Source: Nocardia sp. BMG51109
GTDB taxonomy: Bacteria > Actinomycetota > Actinomycetes > Mycobacteriales > Mycobacteriaceae
Reading direction: 5' to 3'
NCBI RefSeq assembly: GCF_000526215.1
Contig: NZ_JAFQ01000004.1
Location: 6,138,001 to 6,202,000 of the forward strand
DNA length: 64,000 nucleotides
The notes beneath the pieces are model-generated. The model searched no databases, had not been told where the DNA came from, and was given only the letters and a program-made list of their open reading frames with translations. Positions 36,859 through 44,332 of this stretch are shown one piece after another (position 1 is the stretch's first letter; each line of letters opens with the position of its first letter). The translations under genes were made by a program, and so were the position numbers.

Positions 36859-37421
36859 GATCCGGCGCTCCCGAGGGCGGCCCGCAGGGCCGCCCAGCTG
36901 CCCGCGCCGCGGTCACGGGCGGAGACGGCCGTCACCGTCGTCGGCCACGCGATGGCCAGGTCGGGATCGTCGTAGGCGACGGCGAGGTCCTCGGCCGGGT
37001 CGTGCGGGCGGTCGATGCGATAGCAGACATCGGCGGAACCGGTGAGCGCCTGGAAGCCGTGCAGGAATCCGGGCGGAACGTAGAGATGACGGAAATCGGC
37101 GTCGTCGAGCAGGAATTCCTGCCGCCGCCCGAAGGTGGGCGAGGCGGGCCGGATATCGACGAGCACGTCGTGCACCGCACCGTGCGCGCAGCGCACCAGC
37201 TTGGCCTCGCCGCGCCCGGACCGCCCGTGCAGTCCCCGGACGACGCCGCGGGCCGAGCGGGACTGCGAGTCCTGCACGAATGCCGCTGCCGCGCCGGGCA
37301 TCCCGAGCCGGGCGTCGAATTCACCGGCGTCGAAGGTGCGGGTGAACAGGCCGCGGTGGTCGCGGACCGGGTCCGGGACCAGGACCAGCACGTCGGCCAG
37401 CTCGGCCTGCTCGATGCGCAC
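36855..37421 (-). CDS. dTDP-4-dehydrorhamnose 3,5-epimerase-like protein (RmlC family)
   Basis: This is a cupin-fold sugar epimerase, 188 aa. The conserved catalytic His is in RGVVRGLHGR. KLVRC, VDIRPASPTFG, HLYVPPGFLHGF and the Tyr in VCYRID match the RmlC active site. The GTG start lies three bases after the upstream gene stop, giving tight coupling. It probably epimerises a 4-keto-6-deoxyhexose intermediate for the polymer in this locus. No complete RmlA-RmlB-RmlD set accompanies it, so the product is unlikely to be plain dTDP-rhamnose. Confidence 0.85.
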   Translation of the reverse strand: MRIEQAELADVLVLVPDPVRDHRGLFTRTFDAGEFDARLGMPGAAAAFVQDSQSRSARGVVRGLHGRSGRGEAKLVRCAHGAVHDVLVDIRPASPTFGRRQEFLLDDADFRHLYVPPGFLHGFQALTGSADVCYRIDRPHDPAEDLAVAYDDPDLAIAWPTTVTAVSARDRGAGSWAALRAALGSAGS

Positions 37422-37424
37422 GTC

Positions 37425-38453
37425 TCACGCACCGATCCGGACGCGGCGCAGGCTCTCGTCCAGCAGGCCGGCGTCGCGCAGTGCCCGCAGGCGGGCCAGC
37501 CGGGTGAACCGGGTGGTGAAATCCTCGGCGGTGAGGCCGCGATCGAGGTATTCGCGGGCCAGCTCGACCGCGCCGTCGGCCACCCGCCACTGCGCGGCGA
37601 AGCCCAGCTCCGTGCGCGCCCTGGTGAAGTCGACCCGATAGGAGCGCGGATCGGCGCCGGTCTCCCCGGTGATCACCAGCTTCGATCCGGGCACCGCGTC
37701 GACCACCGCCCCGGCGATCTCGGCGACGGTGAGGTTGTCGGCCTCGTCGCCGATGTTGTAGGCGCGGGCGGAGATTCGCTCGGCGGGAGCGGTCAGGCAG
37801 GACTCGAACGCCCGCGCGATATCGGCGGCGTGCACCAGCGGCCGCCACGGCGTGCCGTCGGAGAGCACCCGCACCTCGCCGGTGAGCACCGCGTAGCCGA
37901 CCAGGTTGTTCAGCACGATATCGGCCCGCAGTCGCGGCGAGAATCCGAAAGCCGTTGCGTTGCGGAGGAATACCGGGCAGAACCCGGCATCGGCCAGCGC
38001 GGCGACGGCGGCCTCCACCCGCACCTTGCTCTCGGCATACGGGGTGAGCGGGCGCAGCGGCGCCTGCTCACCGACCAGGTCCTCGCCCGCGGCGCCGTAC
38101 ACCGAGCACGTGGACGCGTAGAGGAACCGGCGCACCCCGGCGGCCTTGGCGAGCCGCGCCAGCCGCACGGACGCGTGCAGGTTGATGTCATAGGTGATGT
38201 GCGGCGCCAGCGCGCCCAGCGGATCGTTGGACAGCGCGGCGAGATGGATCACCGCGTCGAAGCCGGCCAGCCGGTCGGCGGTCACCTCGCGCAGGTCGGT
38301 CTCGATACCGGGCGGATCGTCCGGGGGCGGGCCGAGCACGCAGTCGGCGTAATAGCCGATGTCCAGGCCGGCGACCTCGTGCCCGGCCTCCCGCAGCACC
38401 GGCACCATGACCGTGCCCAGATATCCCTGATGCCCGGTGACGAGCACACGCAT
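37425..38453 (-). CDS. NAD-dependent nucleotide-sugar epimerase/dehydratase (extended SDR)
   Basis: The N-terminal cofactor motif is VTGHQGYLGTVMV. The catalytic Thr/Ser region ASTCSVYG is followed by PYAESKVRVE (Y-x3-K). SDGTPWRPLVHAADIARAF is the substrate-domain signature. The length is 342 aa. The ATG is preferred over a GTG three codons earlier because GGAGGTG lies about seven bases before it. It would act as a 4,6-dehydratase, epimerase or 4-ketoreductase in NDP-sugar modification. The exact reaction is open. Confidence 0.8.
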   Translation of the reverse strand: MRVLVTGHQGYLGTVMVPVLREAGHEVAGLDIGYYADCVLGPPPDDPPGIETDLREVTADRLAGFDAVIHLAALSNDPLGALAPHITYDINLHASVRLARLAKAAGVRRFLYASTCSVYGAAGEDLVGEQAPLRPLTPYAESKVRVEAAVAALADAGFCPVFLRNATAFGFSPRLRADIVLNNLVGYAVLTGEVRVLSDGTPWRPLVHAADIARAFESCLTAPAERISARAYNIGDEADNLTVAEIAGAVVDAVPGSKLVITGETGADPRSYRVDFTRARTELGFAAQWRVADGAVELAREYLDRGLTAEDFTTRFTRLARLRALRDAGLLDESLRRVRIGA

Positions 38454-38454
38454 C

Positions 38455-39102
38455 TCACACACCTCCGAATACGACCGCGGCCTTGTCGACGACGAACCCC
38501 TCGGCGTGCGCGGCGCGGCACTGCACCCCGCGCAGCCGGGACAACCCGAGAAACGCCTGCTCGTCGAACCAGTCCCGATCCCGTTGCGAGGGGTAGTACT
38601 TGGCGAGCAGCTCGGCCTTGCGCCGGGCGGTCTCGGCCGACAGCGGCACGAACAGCGTCGGCCGCGGCGTATCGGTCTCCCACTTCGGGATCTCGTACCC
38701 CAGCGTCAGGTGATCGCGGAACTCGGTGGGCGTCAGCTCGGCAACCAGGCGATGGTCCTGGTGGGCATCGCCGGGTTGCGGCGCGAACACCAGGTCGGGG
38801 CTGCTGTGCCGGCGCAGCCGCGCGACGGCCTCCTTCGCGGCGCCCCAGTGCGCCGGCGTGCCTCCGTCGGGCAGGTCCAGCACGGTGACCTCCAGATCGG
38901 CGCCGGGACAGAAGGCGCCGAGCGCGGCCTGCTCCTCGGCTGCCCGCGGCCCGCCGCCGCCACACAGGACGAGCGCCCGGACCCGCAGCCCGGCAATGCT
39001 TTCGGCGAGGGTGAGCAGCGTCCCGCCGAGACCGATGGCCAGATCGTCGCAGTGCGCGGCCAACAGCGCGATCTCGCGCACCCGCGCGGTCATCCTCAAC
39101 AT
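38455..39102 (-). CDS. PIG-L family deacetylase
   Basis: LLAAHCDDLAIGLGGTL carries a variant of the zinc motif (A-H-x-D-D, usually AHPDD). GDAHQDHRLV supplies the third ligand (H-x2-D-H-x-x). The length is 215 aa. Families include N-acetylglucosaminyl and mycothiol-pathway deacetylases; the setting implies N-deacetylation of a sugar nucleotide or lipid-linked sugar. ATG 39093 is an alternative start nine bases in. It overlaps the nucleotidyltransferase gene by seven bases. Confidence 0.75.
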   Translation of the reverse strand: MLRMTARVREIALLAAHCDDLAIGLGGTLLTLAESIAGLRVRALVLCGGGGPRAAEEQAALGAFCPGADLEVTVLDLPDGGTPAHWGAAKEAVARLRRHSSPDLVFAPQPGDAHQDHRLVAELTPTEFRDHLTLGYEIPKWETDTPRPTLFVPLSAETARRKAELLAKYYPSQRDRDWFDEQAFLGLSRLRGVQCRAAHAEGFVVDKAAVVFGGV

Positions 39103-39884
39103 GGTGTGACCTGCTGCTCCCACACCATCCACGGCCGATCGCCGCCGTGGTAGGCGGCGTCCAGCTCGGCCCGCTCCTTGAAGGTGTCGGCCGGTTTCCA
39201 GAATCCGCGATGCTGGTAGCCGAGCAGGCGGCCGCGGGCGGCGAGCGCACCGCAGGCGTCCGCCACCAGGTCGCCGCCCGGGGGCAGCAGGTCGAGGACC
39301 TCCTGGGTGAGTACGAAATAGCCGCCGTTCTCCCAGATCGGCAGGTGCGATACCGGCGTGATGTTCTCGACCTCGCCGCTCTCGGTCACATCGACGCAGT
39401 GGAACGACGATTGCGGCGGGACGATCATCATCGAGGCGGCGGCGCCGGCGGCGACGCACTTGTCGATCATCTCGTTCAGCGGTGCGTCGGTGAGCACATC
39501 GGCGTAGTTGGCCAGGAAGTACTGCTCGCCGGCCAGATGTCCGCGGACCCGGCGCAGCCGCTCGCCGATCGCGGACTCGAGGCCCGTGTCCACGAAGGTG
39601 ATGGTCCAGTCGCTGATATCGGAGGCGAGCAGTTCGACCTGCCCGGACCGGATGACGAAGTCGTTGGAGGCCGCCTCCTCGTAGGTGAGGAAGTAGTTCT
39701 TGATATGGGACGCACCGTATCCCAGGCACAGGATGAAGTCCCGGTGCCCGAAGTGCGCGTAGTAGCGCATGACGTGCCAGATCAGCGGCCGCGGCCCGAC
39801 CATCTGCATGGGCTTGGGCACCGGATCGCCGGAGCCGCCGCGCATGCGCATACCGTAACCGCCACAGAACAGAACGACTTTCAT
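39096..39884 (-). CDS. Sugar-1-phosphate nucleotidyltransferase (glucose-1-phosphate cytidylyltransferase, RfbF-like)
   Basis: The N-terminal nucleotide-binding region MKVVLFCGGYGMRMRGG, then PKPMQMVGPRPLIWHVM, is the sugar nucleotidyltransferase signature. DFILCLGYGASHIKNYF, ANYADVLTDAPL and the C-terminal YQHRGFWKPADTFKERAELD resemble RfbF, which activates glucose-1-phosphate as CDP-glucose. The length is 262 aa. The start overlaps the methyltransferase stop by four bases. The metal-binding Asp lies in YADVL. A CDP-sugar is the likely, but not proven, donor made by this operon. Confidence 0.8.
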   Translation of the reverse strand: MKVVLFCGGYGMRMRGGSGDPVPKPMQMVGPRPLIWHVMRYYAHFGHRDFILCLGYGASHIKNYFLTYEEAASNDFVIRSGQVELLASDISDWTITFVDTGLESAIGERLRRVRGHLAGEQYFLANYADVLTDAPLNEMIDKCVAAGAAASMMIVPPQSSFHCVDVTESGEVENITPVSHLPIWENGGYFVLTQEVLDLLPPGGDLVADACGALAARGRLLGYQHRGFWKPADTFKERAELDAAYHGGDRPWMVWEQQVTPC

Positions 39885-41119
39885 CTCCGGCCCCCGGAAA
39901 AATCGGCGTGATGCAGGACGGGCAGCGGATACACGAGCTCCGCGCCCCGGTCGCCGAGAGTCCGCAGCTGCGCGGTGATCTCGGCCTCCAGATTCCACGG
40001 CAGCGCCACCACCACATCGGGCCGGTCGGCGTCGAGGTGTTCGGGCGGATGGATCGGGATCCGGGTGCCCGGGGTGTAGCGGCCGTGCTTGTACGGGTTG
40101 CGATCGACGGTGTAGGCCACCAGGTCCGGGCGGATGCCGCAGTAGTTCAGCAGCGTATTGCCCTTGCCCGGGGCGCCGTACCCGGCGACCCGGCGGCCGG
40201 CCGCGCGACGGTCCAGCAGGAACCGCAGCAGGTCGTGCCGGACCCGCTCGGCGCGGGACTGGAGACCGGAATAGCCTGCGGCACCGTGTAATCCGGCGTC
40301 CTTCTCGACCTTCAACAGGTCGGCCACCCGGCCGCTGGGGGACGTGACGGCCGCGGGCCGGGCCCACAGCCGCAGCGAACCGCCGTGCGTGGGCAGCAGT
40401 TCCACGTCGGCCACCGCGAGTCCGGCGGTGGCCAGCGCGCGCTGCGCCGACAGCAGCGTGTAGTACTGGAAGTGCTCGTGGTACACGGTGTCGAACTGAC
40501 CGAGCCGCACCAGATTCAGCGCGTGGTGCACCTCGATCGACAGCCAGCCGTCGTCGGCGAGCAGTTCCCGCAGCGAGCGGGTGAAGCCGAGCAGATCCGG
40601 CACGTGGGCGTAGACGTTGTTGGCCACCACCAGATTCGCCGGGCCGTATTCGGCGCGGATCTTCGCCGCCAGCTCCTCGTCCAGGAAGGCCGTCACGGTG
40701 GGCACGCCCCGCTGCCGGGCGGCGGCGCCGACGTTGACGGACGGCTCGATGCCCAGGCAGCCCACGCCCGCCTCGACCGCGTGCCGCAGCAGGTAGCCGT
40801 CGTTGCTGGCGACCTCCACGATCAGCGCGTCCGGGCCCAGTCCGAGGTCGGAGATCGCCTGGGTGACAAAGCGTTTCGCATGGTGCACCCAGCTGTCGGA
40901 GTAGGACGAGAAGTAGGCGTACTCGGTGAACGTCTCGGCCGGTGTGATCAGCGCGGGAATCTGCAGCAGCAGGCAGTCCTCGCACAGGCGCAGGTGCAGG
41001 GGATAGGCCGGTTCGGGCAGATCCAATTCCGCGACCGTGAGGAACTTTTCACAAGGCGGCGTCGCACCGAGATCGAGCACGCTGACCAATCGGCCGGAAC
41101 CACAGAGGCGGCAACGCAC
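39881..41119 (-). CDS. Class I SAM-dependent sugar C-methyltransferase (TylCIII/NovU-like)
   Basis: It starts with a zinc domain (MRCRLCGSG, and CEDCLLLQ later). The AdoMet motif LIVEVASNDGYLL is intact. VVANNVYAHVPDL and EVHHALNLVRLGQFDTVYHEHFQYYT match the family, with the catalytic His/Tyr region. The C-terminal domain has AGYGAPGKGNTLLNYCGI and VDRNPYKHG. The length is 412 aa. The GTG start has GGGAGA about eight bases upstream. It is the first gene of the leftward seven-gene operon and should add a branch methyl to a keto-deoxyhexose. Confidence 0.85.
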   Translation of the reverse strand: MRCRLCGSGRLVSVLDLGATPPCEKFLTVAELDLPEPAYPLHLRLCEDCLLLQIPALITPAETFTEYAYFSSYSDSWVHHAKRFVTQAISDLGLGPDALIVEVASNDGYLLRHAVEAGVGCLGIEPSVNVGAAARQRGVPTVTAFLDEELAAKIRAEYGPANLVVANNVYAHVPDLLGFTRSLRELLADDGWLSIEVHHALNLVRLGQFDTVYHEHFQYYTLLSAQRALATAGLAVADVELLPTHGGSLRLWARPAAVTSPSGRVADLLKVEKDAGLHGAAGYSGLQSRAERVRHDLLRFLLDRRAAGRRVAGYGAPGKGNTLLNYCGIRPDLVAYTVDRNPYKHGRYTPGTRIPIHPPEHLDADRPDVVVALPWNLEAEITAQLRTLGDRGAELVYPLPVLHHADFSGGRR

Positions 41120-41629
41120 GAGAATTCTCCCTTTCGCCGGGCCACCGGCGAAGATGCCGTGACGACCATGAGGTCGGCGTCGACGATTCTTACGTTACAA
41201 CATGATTCACGGGTTCTTCGCCGGGTTTCTCCGGGCGCGGAAGCGGCATTCGGTTGGTTTCGCCCCCGCGCTTCCCGGACGTTCCTGGCAGCTATCGGGT
41301 GAATCGTGCACAGAAAATGCTCGCTCCGAGAAACTCGGCCTGTTCACCCAGTGCAACAATGGATTTCGTCATTCATCGAGAGGACTTAGGTCCCAAAGAA
41401 ATCCGGATGGTTTGTTTTCTGTTACTGCCGAGATATCGGTACAAAAAGAATTTGGAACGGTGCGCTGTGCAAATTTGGTAGATGCGCGAAACGGGGTGAC
41501 CCAGTAACATTCGCATCCGGGTCGGCGAAACATCATGGCACCCAACGGTGGTGATGATGTTGACGCCCGAGGGGAAATCGGTCATCGGAGATCGGAACCG
41601 AGTTTCTCCTGTGGGGGAGGTATTCATCC
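41120..41629. other. Low-GC intergenic regulatory region between divergent sugar operons
   Basis: This 510-bp gap separates the leftward methyltransferase-headed operon from the rightward glycosyl-1-phosphate transferase gene. Base composition is visibly poorer in G+C (for example AT-rich runs near 41380-41480) than anywhere else nearby. Short open frames run through it on both strands, but none has a good start or a recognisable product. A small stem (CCGAG, AAA, CTCGG at 41326-41338) and a larger hairpin lie in the rightward leader. It is a promoter region and a plausible nucleoid-protein (Lsr2-type) target. Confidence 0.55.
41529..41561 (+). promoter_or_regulatory. Leader hairpin before the polysaccharide-initiating transferase gene
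   Basis: AACATCAT pairs with ATGATGTT in an eight-pair outer stem. Inside, CACC pairs with GGTG around a CAAC tetraloop, with unpaired GG and GTG between the two stems. The hairpin ends 68 bases before the start codon. It could be an mRNA leader structure or a dyad operator; no T-run follows. Confidence 0.5.
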
Positions 41630-43117
41630 ATGAGTTTCGGACCTAGCGCCGACGCGGTCGTGCGTGTGACGGGTATGCCGCGGTCGGATCGCGAACGGTG
41701 GCAGGCACAGTACACCCGGCGGCTGTGGGCCGGCGATCTGCTGGTGGTTGCCGCGGCGATCGCGGTGGCCCAGGTGATCCGCTTCGGCGGCCCCGGTGAT
41801 CCGCCGCTGGCCACCACGCTGCCGCTGGAGGTGCGCTACACCGCGGTGTCGGTGTTGCTGGGCCTGATGTGGGCGGCCTTCCTGGCCGGCGCGGGCACCC
41901 GGTCGCCGCGCGTGATCGGCAGTGGCACAGAGGAATACCGCCGGCTGGTGGACGCCACGCTGCTGCTGTTCGGCCTGATCGCCATCCTGTCGCTGATCTT
42001 CGGTTTCGCCGTCGCCCGCGGCTACCTGGCGATAGCCCTGCCGCTCGGGCTGGTGGGGCTGATCGTGCAGCGGCGGCTGTGGCGGCGCTGGGTGACCGTG
42101 CACCGCCTGGCCGGGCGGTGCGAGACCAGGGTGCTGGTGGTCGGCGGGCGCGGCGCCGCGGCGGCGGTGGTCACGGCGTTCTCCCGCAACCCGGAGTCGG
42201 GCCATCGCGTCGTCGGCGTCTGCACGCCCGACGGGAACACCCCCGGTCTGGAGATCGACGGCCGCACGATACCCGTTGTGGGAGACGATCGTTCGGTGCT
42301 CGAGGCCGTGCTGGCCACCGGCGCCGACACGGTGGCGGTGACGGCCACCGACAATCTCGGCCCGGCGGACTTCCGGCACCTGGCGTGGGAGCTGGACCGG
42401 CCGGGCGTCGAACTGATCGTCGCGCCGGGCCTGGTCGACATCGCCGGCACCCGGGTCACCCACAAGCTGGTGGCCGGCATGCCGATGGTGCACGTGGAGA
42501 AGCCGCAGTACGACCGCGCCGGCTCGATCGGCAAGACGCTATTCGATTTCTGCTTCGCCGCGAGTGCGATGCTGGCCGTCGCGCCGGTGCTGCTCGCTAT
42601 CGCGGTCGCGGTGAAGCTCACCAGCGCGGGCCCGGTGTTCTACCGATCCGAGCGGATCGGGCGCGACGGCCGGCCGTTCCGGATGATCAAGTTCCGGAGC
42701 ATGTACGTGGACGCGGAGGCGCACGCCACCGCGCTGATCGAGGCGAGCGGCGGCAACCCGCTGTTCTTCAAGATGCGCAAGGATCCGCGGGTCACGCCGG
42801 TGGGCCGGATCATCCGCCGCTACTCGCTGGACGAGCTGCCGCAGTTCTTCAACGTGCTGCGCGGCGAGATGAGCGTGGTCGGCCCGCGCCCGCAGGTGCG
42901 GCGCGAGGTCGACAGCTACGACGGCATGATGCGCCGCCGGCTGCTGGTGAAGCCCGGGCTGACCGGGCTGTGGCAGGTCAGCGGCCGATCCGACCTGTCG
43001 GTCGAGGACGCCATGCGGTTGGACCTGTCCTACGTGGAGAACTGGTCGATGGTGCTGGACCTGCTGCTGATCGCCCGGACGATCGGCGCCGTCTCGCGGG
43101 GCGACGGCGCCTACTGA
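41630..43117 (+). CDS. Polyprenyl-phosphate sugar-1-phosphate transferase (WcaJ/CpsE family)
   Basis: This enzyme starts repeat-unit synthesis by moving a sugar-1-phosphate to undecaprenyl phosphate at the inner membrane. Four N-terminal helices (about residues 35-140) and a Rossmann-like CoA_binding_3 region (RVLVVGGRGAAAAVV) precede TM5 and the catalytic Bac_transf domain. That domain shows FYRSERIGRDGRPFRMIKFR, RRYSLDELPQFFNVLRGEM, SVVGPRPQVRREV and PGLTGLWQVSGRS. The length of 495 aa is typical. GGGGGAGG before the ATG is a strong ribosome site. It faces away from the two leftward operons but is clearly part of the same locus. Confidence 0.9.
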   Translation: MSFGPSADAVVRVTGMPRSDRERWQAQYTRRLWAGDLLVVAAAIAVAQVIRFGGPGDPPLATTLPLEVRYTAVSVLLGLMWAAFLAGAGTRSPRVIGSGTEEYRRLVDATLLLFGLIAILSLIFGFAVARGYLAIALPLGLVGLIVQRRLWRRWVTVHRLAGRCETRVLVVGGRGAAAAVVTAFSRNPESGHRVVGVCTPDGNTPGLEIDGRTIPVVGDDRSVLEAVLATGADTVAVTATDNLGPADFRHLAWELDRPGVELIVAPGLVDIAGTRVTHKLVAGMPMVHVEKPQYDRAGSIGKTLFDFCFAASAMLAVAPVLLAIAVAVKLTSAGPVFYRSERIGRDGRPFRMIKFRSMYVDAEAHATALIEASGGNPLFFKMRKDPRVTPVGRIIRRYSLDELPQFFNVLRGEMSVVGPRPQVRREVDSYDGMMRRRLLVKPGLTGLWQVSGRSDLSVEDAMRLDLSYVENWSMVLDLLLIARTIGAVSRGDGAY

Positions 43118-43160
43118 GGGTTGTGCCGGGCGGCACCGGCCGGGAAACGCCACCAGAAGT

Positions 43161-43179
43161 TGTGCGTAGGCTTACCTAA
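43161..43179 (+). promoter_or_regulatory. IdeR/DmdR-like iron box at the start of the siderophore-binding gene
   Basis: TAGGCTTACCTAA forms the strong half of a 19-base site that matches the mycobacterial IdeR consensus at 14 of 19 positions. It ends one base before the ATG, where it would block transcription start or initiation of a short-leader message. Confidence 0.6.
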
Positions 43180-43180
43180 T

Positions 43181-44212
43181 ATGAATGGTGCCCTGGCGAT
43201 CGACGACAACCGCCTGACTCGGCGCGGACTGCTGGCGGCGGCCGGCGCGGCGGGTGTGGCGATCCTGGCGGCCTGCGGCCGCACCCCGGACGACGATCCG
43301 GCCGGCGCGGGCTCCTGGTCGTTCACCGACGACCGCGGGACCGTGGTGCGCGCCGACGGAACGCCGTCCCGCGTGGTCGCCTTCACCGGATCGGCGGCGA
43401 CCCTGGCCGACTACGGTCTGCAGGATCGCCTGGCCGGCATCTTCGGCGACGTGACGAGGTCGAACGGCGCCAAGTCCGAACTGGCCGGCGATCTCGACAT
43501 CGGCGGCGTCACCGTCGTGGGCGACACCTGGGGCGAGTTCGATATGGAGAAGTACGCCGCCCTGGAACCCGACCTGCTGCTGACCGATATGTACGTGCCC
43601 GACCGGCTCTGGTATGTCCCCGACGAGAGCCGCTCGAAGATCGAGTCGATCAACCCGAACGTCGCGGTGATCGAGGTGACCGAGCACTCGCTGCTGGAGA
43701 GCATCGGCCGCTACGAACAGTTGGCGGTGGCGCTCGGCGCCGACCCGGCCGCCGCGGCGGTGACGCAGGCGCGAGCGAGATTCGACGCCGCGGCGCGGGC
43801 CGTGCGGGAGGCCGCGGCGGCGAAACCCGGCTTGCGCGTGCTGGCCGCGTCGGCGGCCCCGGACACCTTCTACGTCTCCGATCCGCGGGTCTCGGCGGAC
43901 CTGCGCTACTTCCGCGACGAACTGGGCGTGCCGCTGATCATCCCGGAGCGGGTGGACAGCGGCAACTACTTCCAGTCCCTGAGCTGGGAGAATGCCGACA
44001 AGTACCCGGCCGACCTGATCCTGCTCGACAACCGGACCAGCACCCTGCAGCCGGACGCGCTGACCGGAAAGCCGCTGTGGCGTACGCTGCCCGCGGTGCG
44101 CACCGGGTCGATCACCGAGTGGAGCCCGGTCTTCCGGTATTCCTATGCGGGCATGGCGCCGCTGCTGGAGCGGCTGGCCGCGGCCGTGCGCTCGGCCGTC
44201 CCCGCCGCCTGA
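43181..44212 (+). CDS. Iron-siderophore ABC transporter substrate-binding lipoprotein (Tat-exported)
   Basis: The N-terminus has a twin-arginine motif (LTRRGLLAAAGAAGVAI) and a lipobox (LAAC), so it is predicted to be anchored outside the plasma membrane. The mature protein has the FecB/BtuF-like class III binding fold: PSRVVAFTGSAATLADYGL, KYAALEPDLLLTDM and VIEVTEHSLLESI. The length is 343 aa. No permease or ATPase gene is next to it, so it must work with a transporter encoded elsewhere. The iron box immediately upstream supports an iron role. The ATG is the only start that gives a clean signal peptide. Confidence 0.85.
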   Translation: MNGALAIDDNRLTRRGLLAAAGAAGVAILAACGRTPDDDPAGAGSWSFTDDRGTVVRADGTPSRVVAFTGSAATLADYGLQDRLAGIFGDVTRSNGAKSELAGDLDIGGVTVVGDTWGEFDMEKYAALEPDLLLTDMYVPDRLWYVPDESRSKIESINPNVAVIEVTEHSLLESIGRYEQLAVALGADPAAAAVTQARARFDAAARAVREAAAAKPGLRVLAASAAPDTFYVSDPRVSADLRYFRDELGVPLIIPERVDSGNYFQSLSWENADKYPADLILLDNRTSTLQPDALTGKPLWRTLPAVRTGSITEWSPVFRYSYAGMAPLLERLAAAVRSAVPAA

Positions 44213-44248
44213 GCGGATCCGGGCTCGTCGAGGGGGCGAGACAAAAAA

Positions 44249-44277
44249 GTGAACATCATTTAGTAAAAGGTGTTCAC
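44249..44277. promoter_or_regulatory. Inverted repeat in the CYP125 promoter region
   Basis: GTGAACA and TGTTCAC flank a 15-bp AT-rich spacer, 31 bp before the KstR box. The right part also resembles a degraded KstR site. It may be a second regulator site or cover the promoter. Confidence 0.4.
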
Positions 44278-44307
44278 AAGGCGAGGTGTGGTGTGGTTCA
44301 CTCCCAG

Positions 44308-44321
44308 TGAAACGTGTTCCA
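44308..44321. promoter_or_regulatory. KstR operator (TnnAACnnGTTnnA)
   Basis: TGAAACGTGTTCCA matches the KstR consensus at every defined position. It lies 12 bp before the CYP125 start and touches the ribosome site. In mycobacteria, KstR represses cholesterol-degradation genes including cyp125, so the pairing of box and gene is what known biology predicts. Confidence 0.85.
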
Positions 44322-44332
44322 AAGGAGGTACC

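Noticed and set aside
41202..41507. 101-codon forward frame in the low-GC gap
   Set aside because: No ribosome site or recognisable protein, and it competes with frames on both strands; treated as non-coding.
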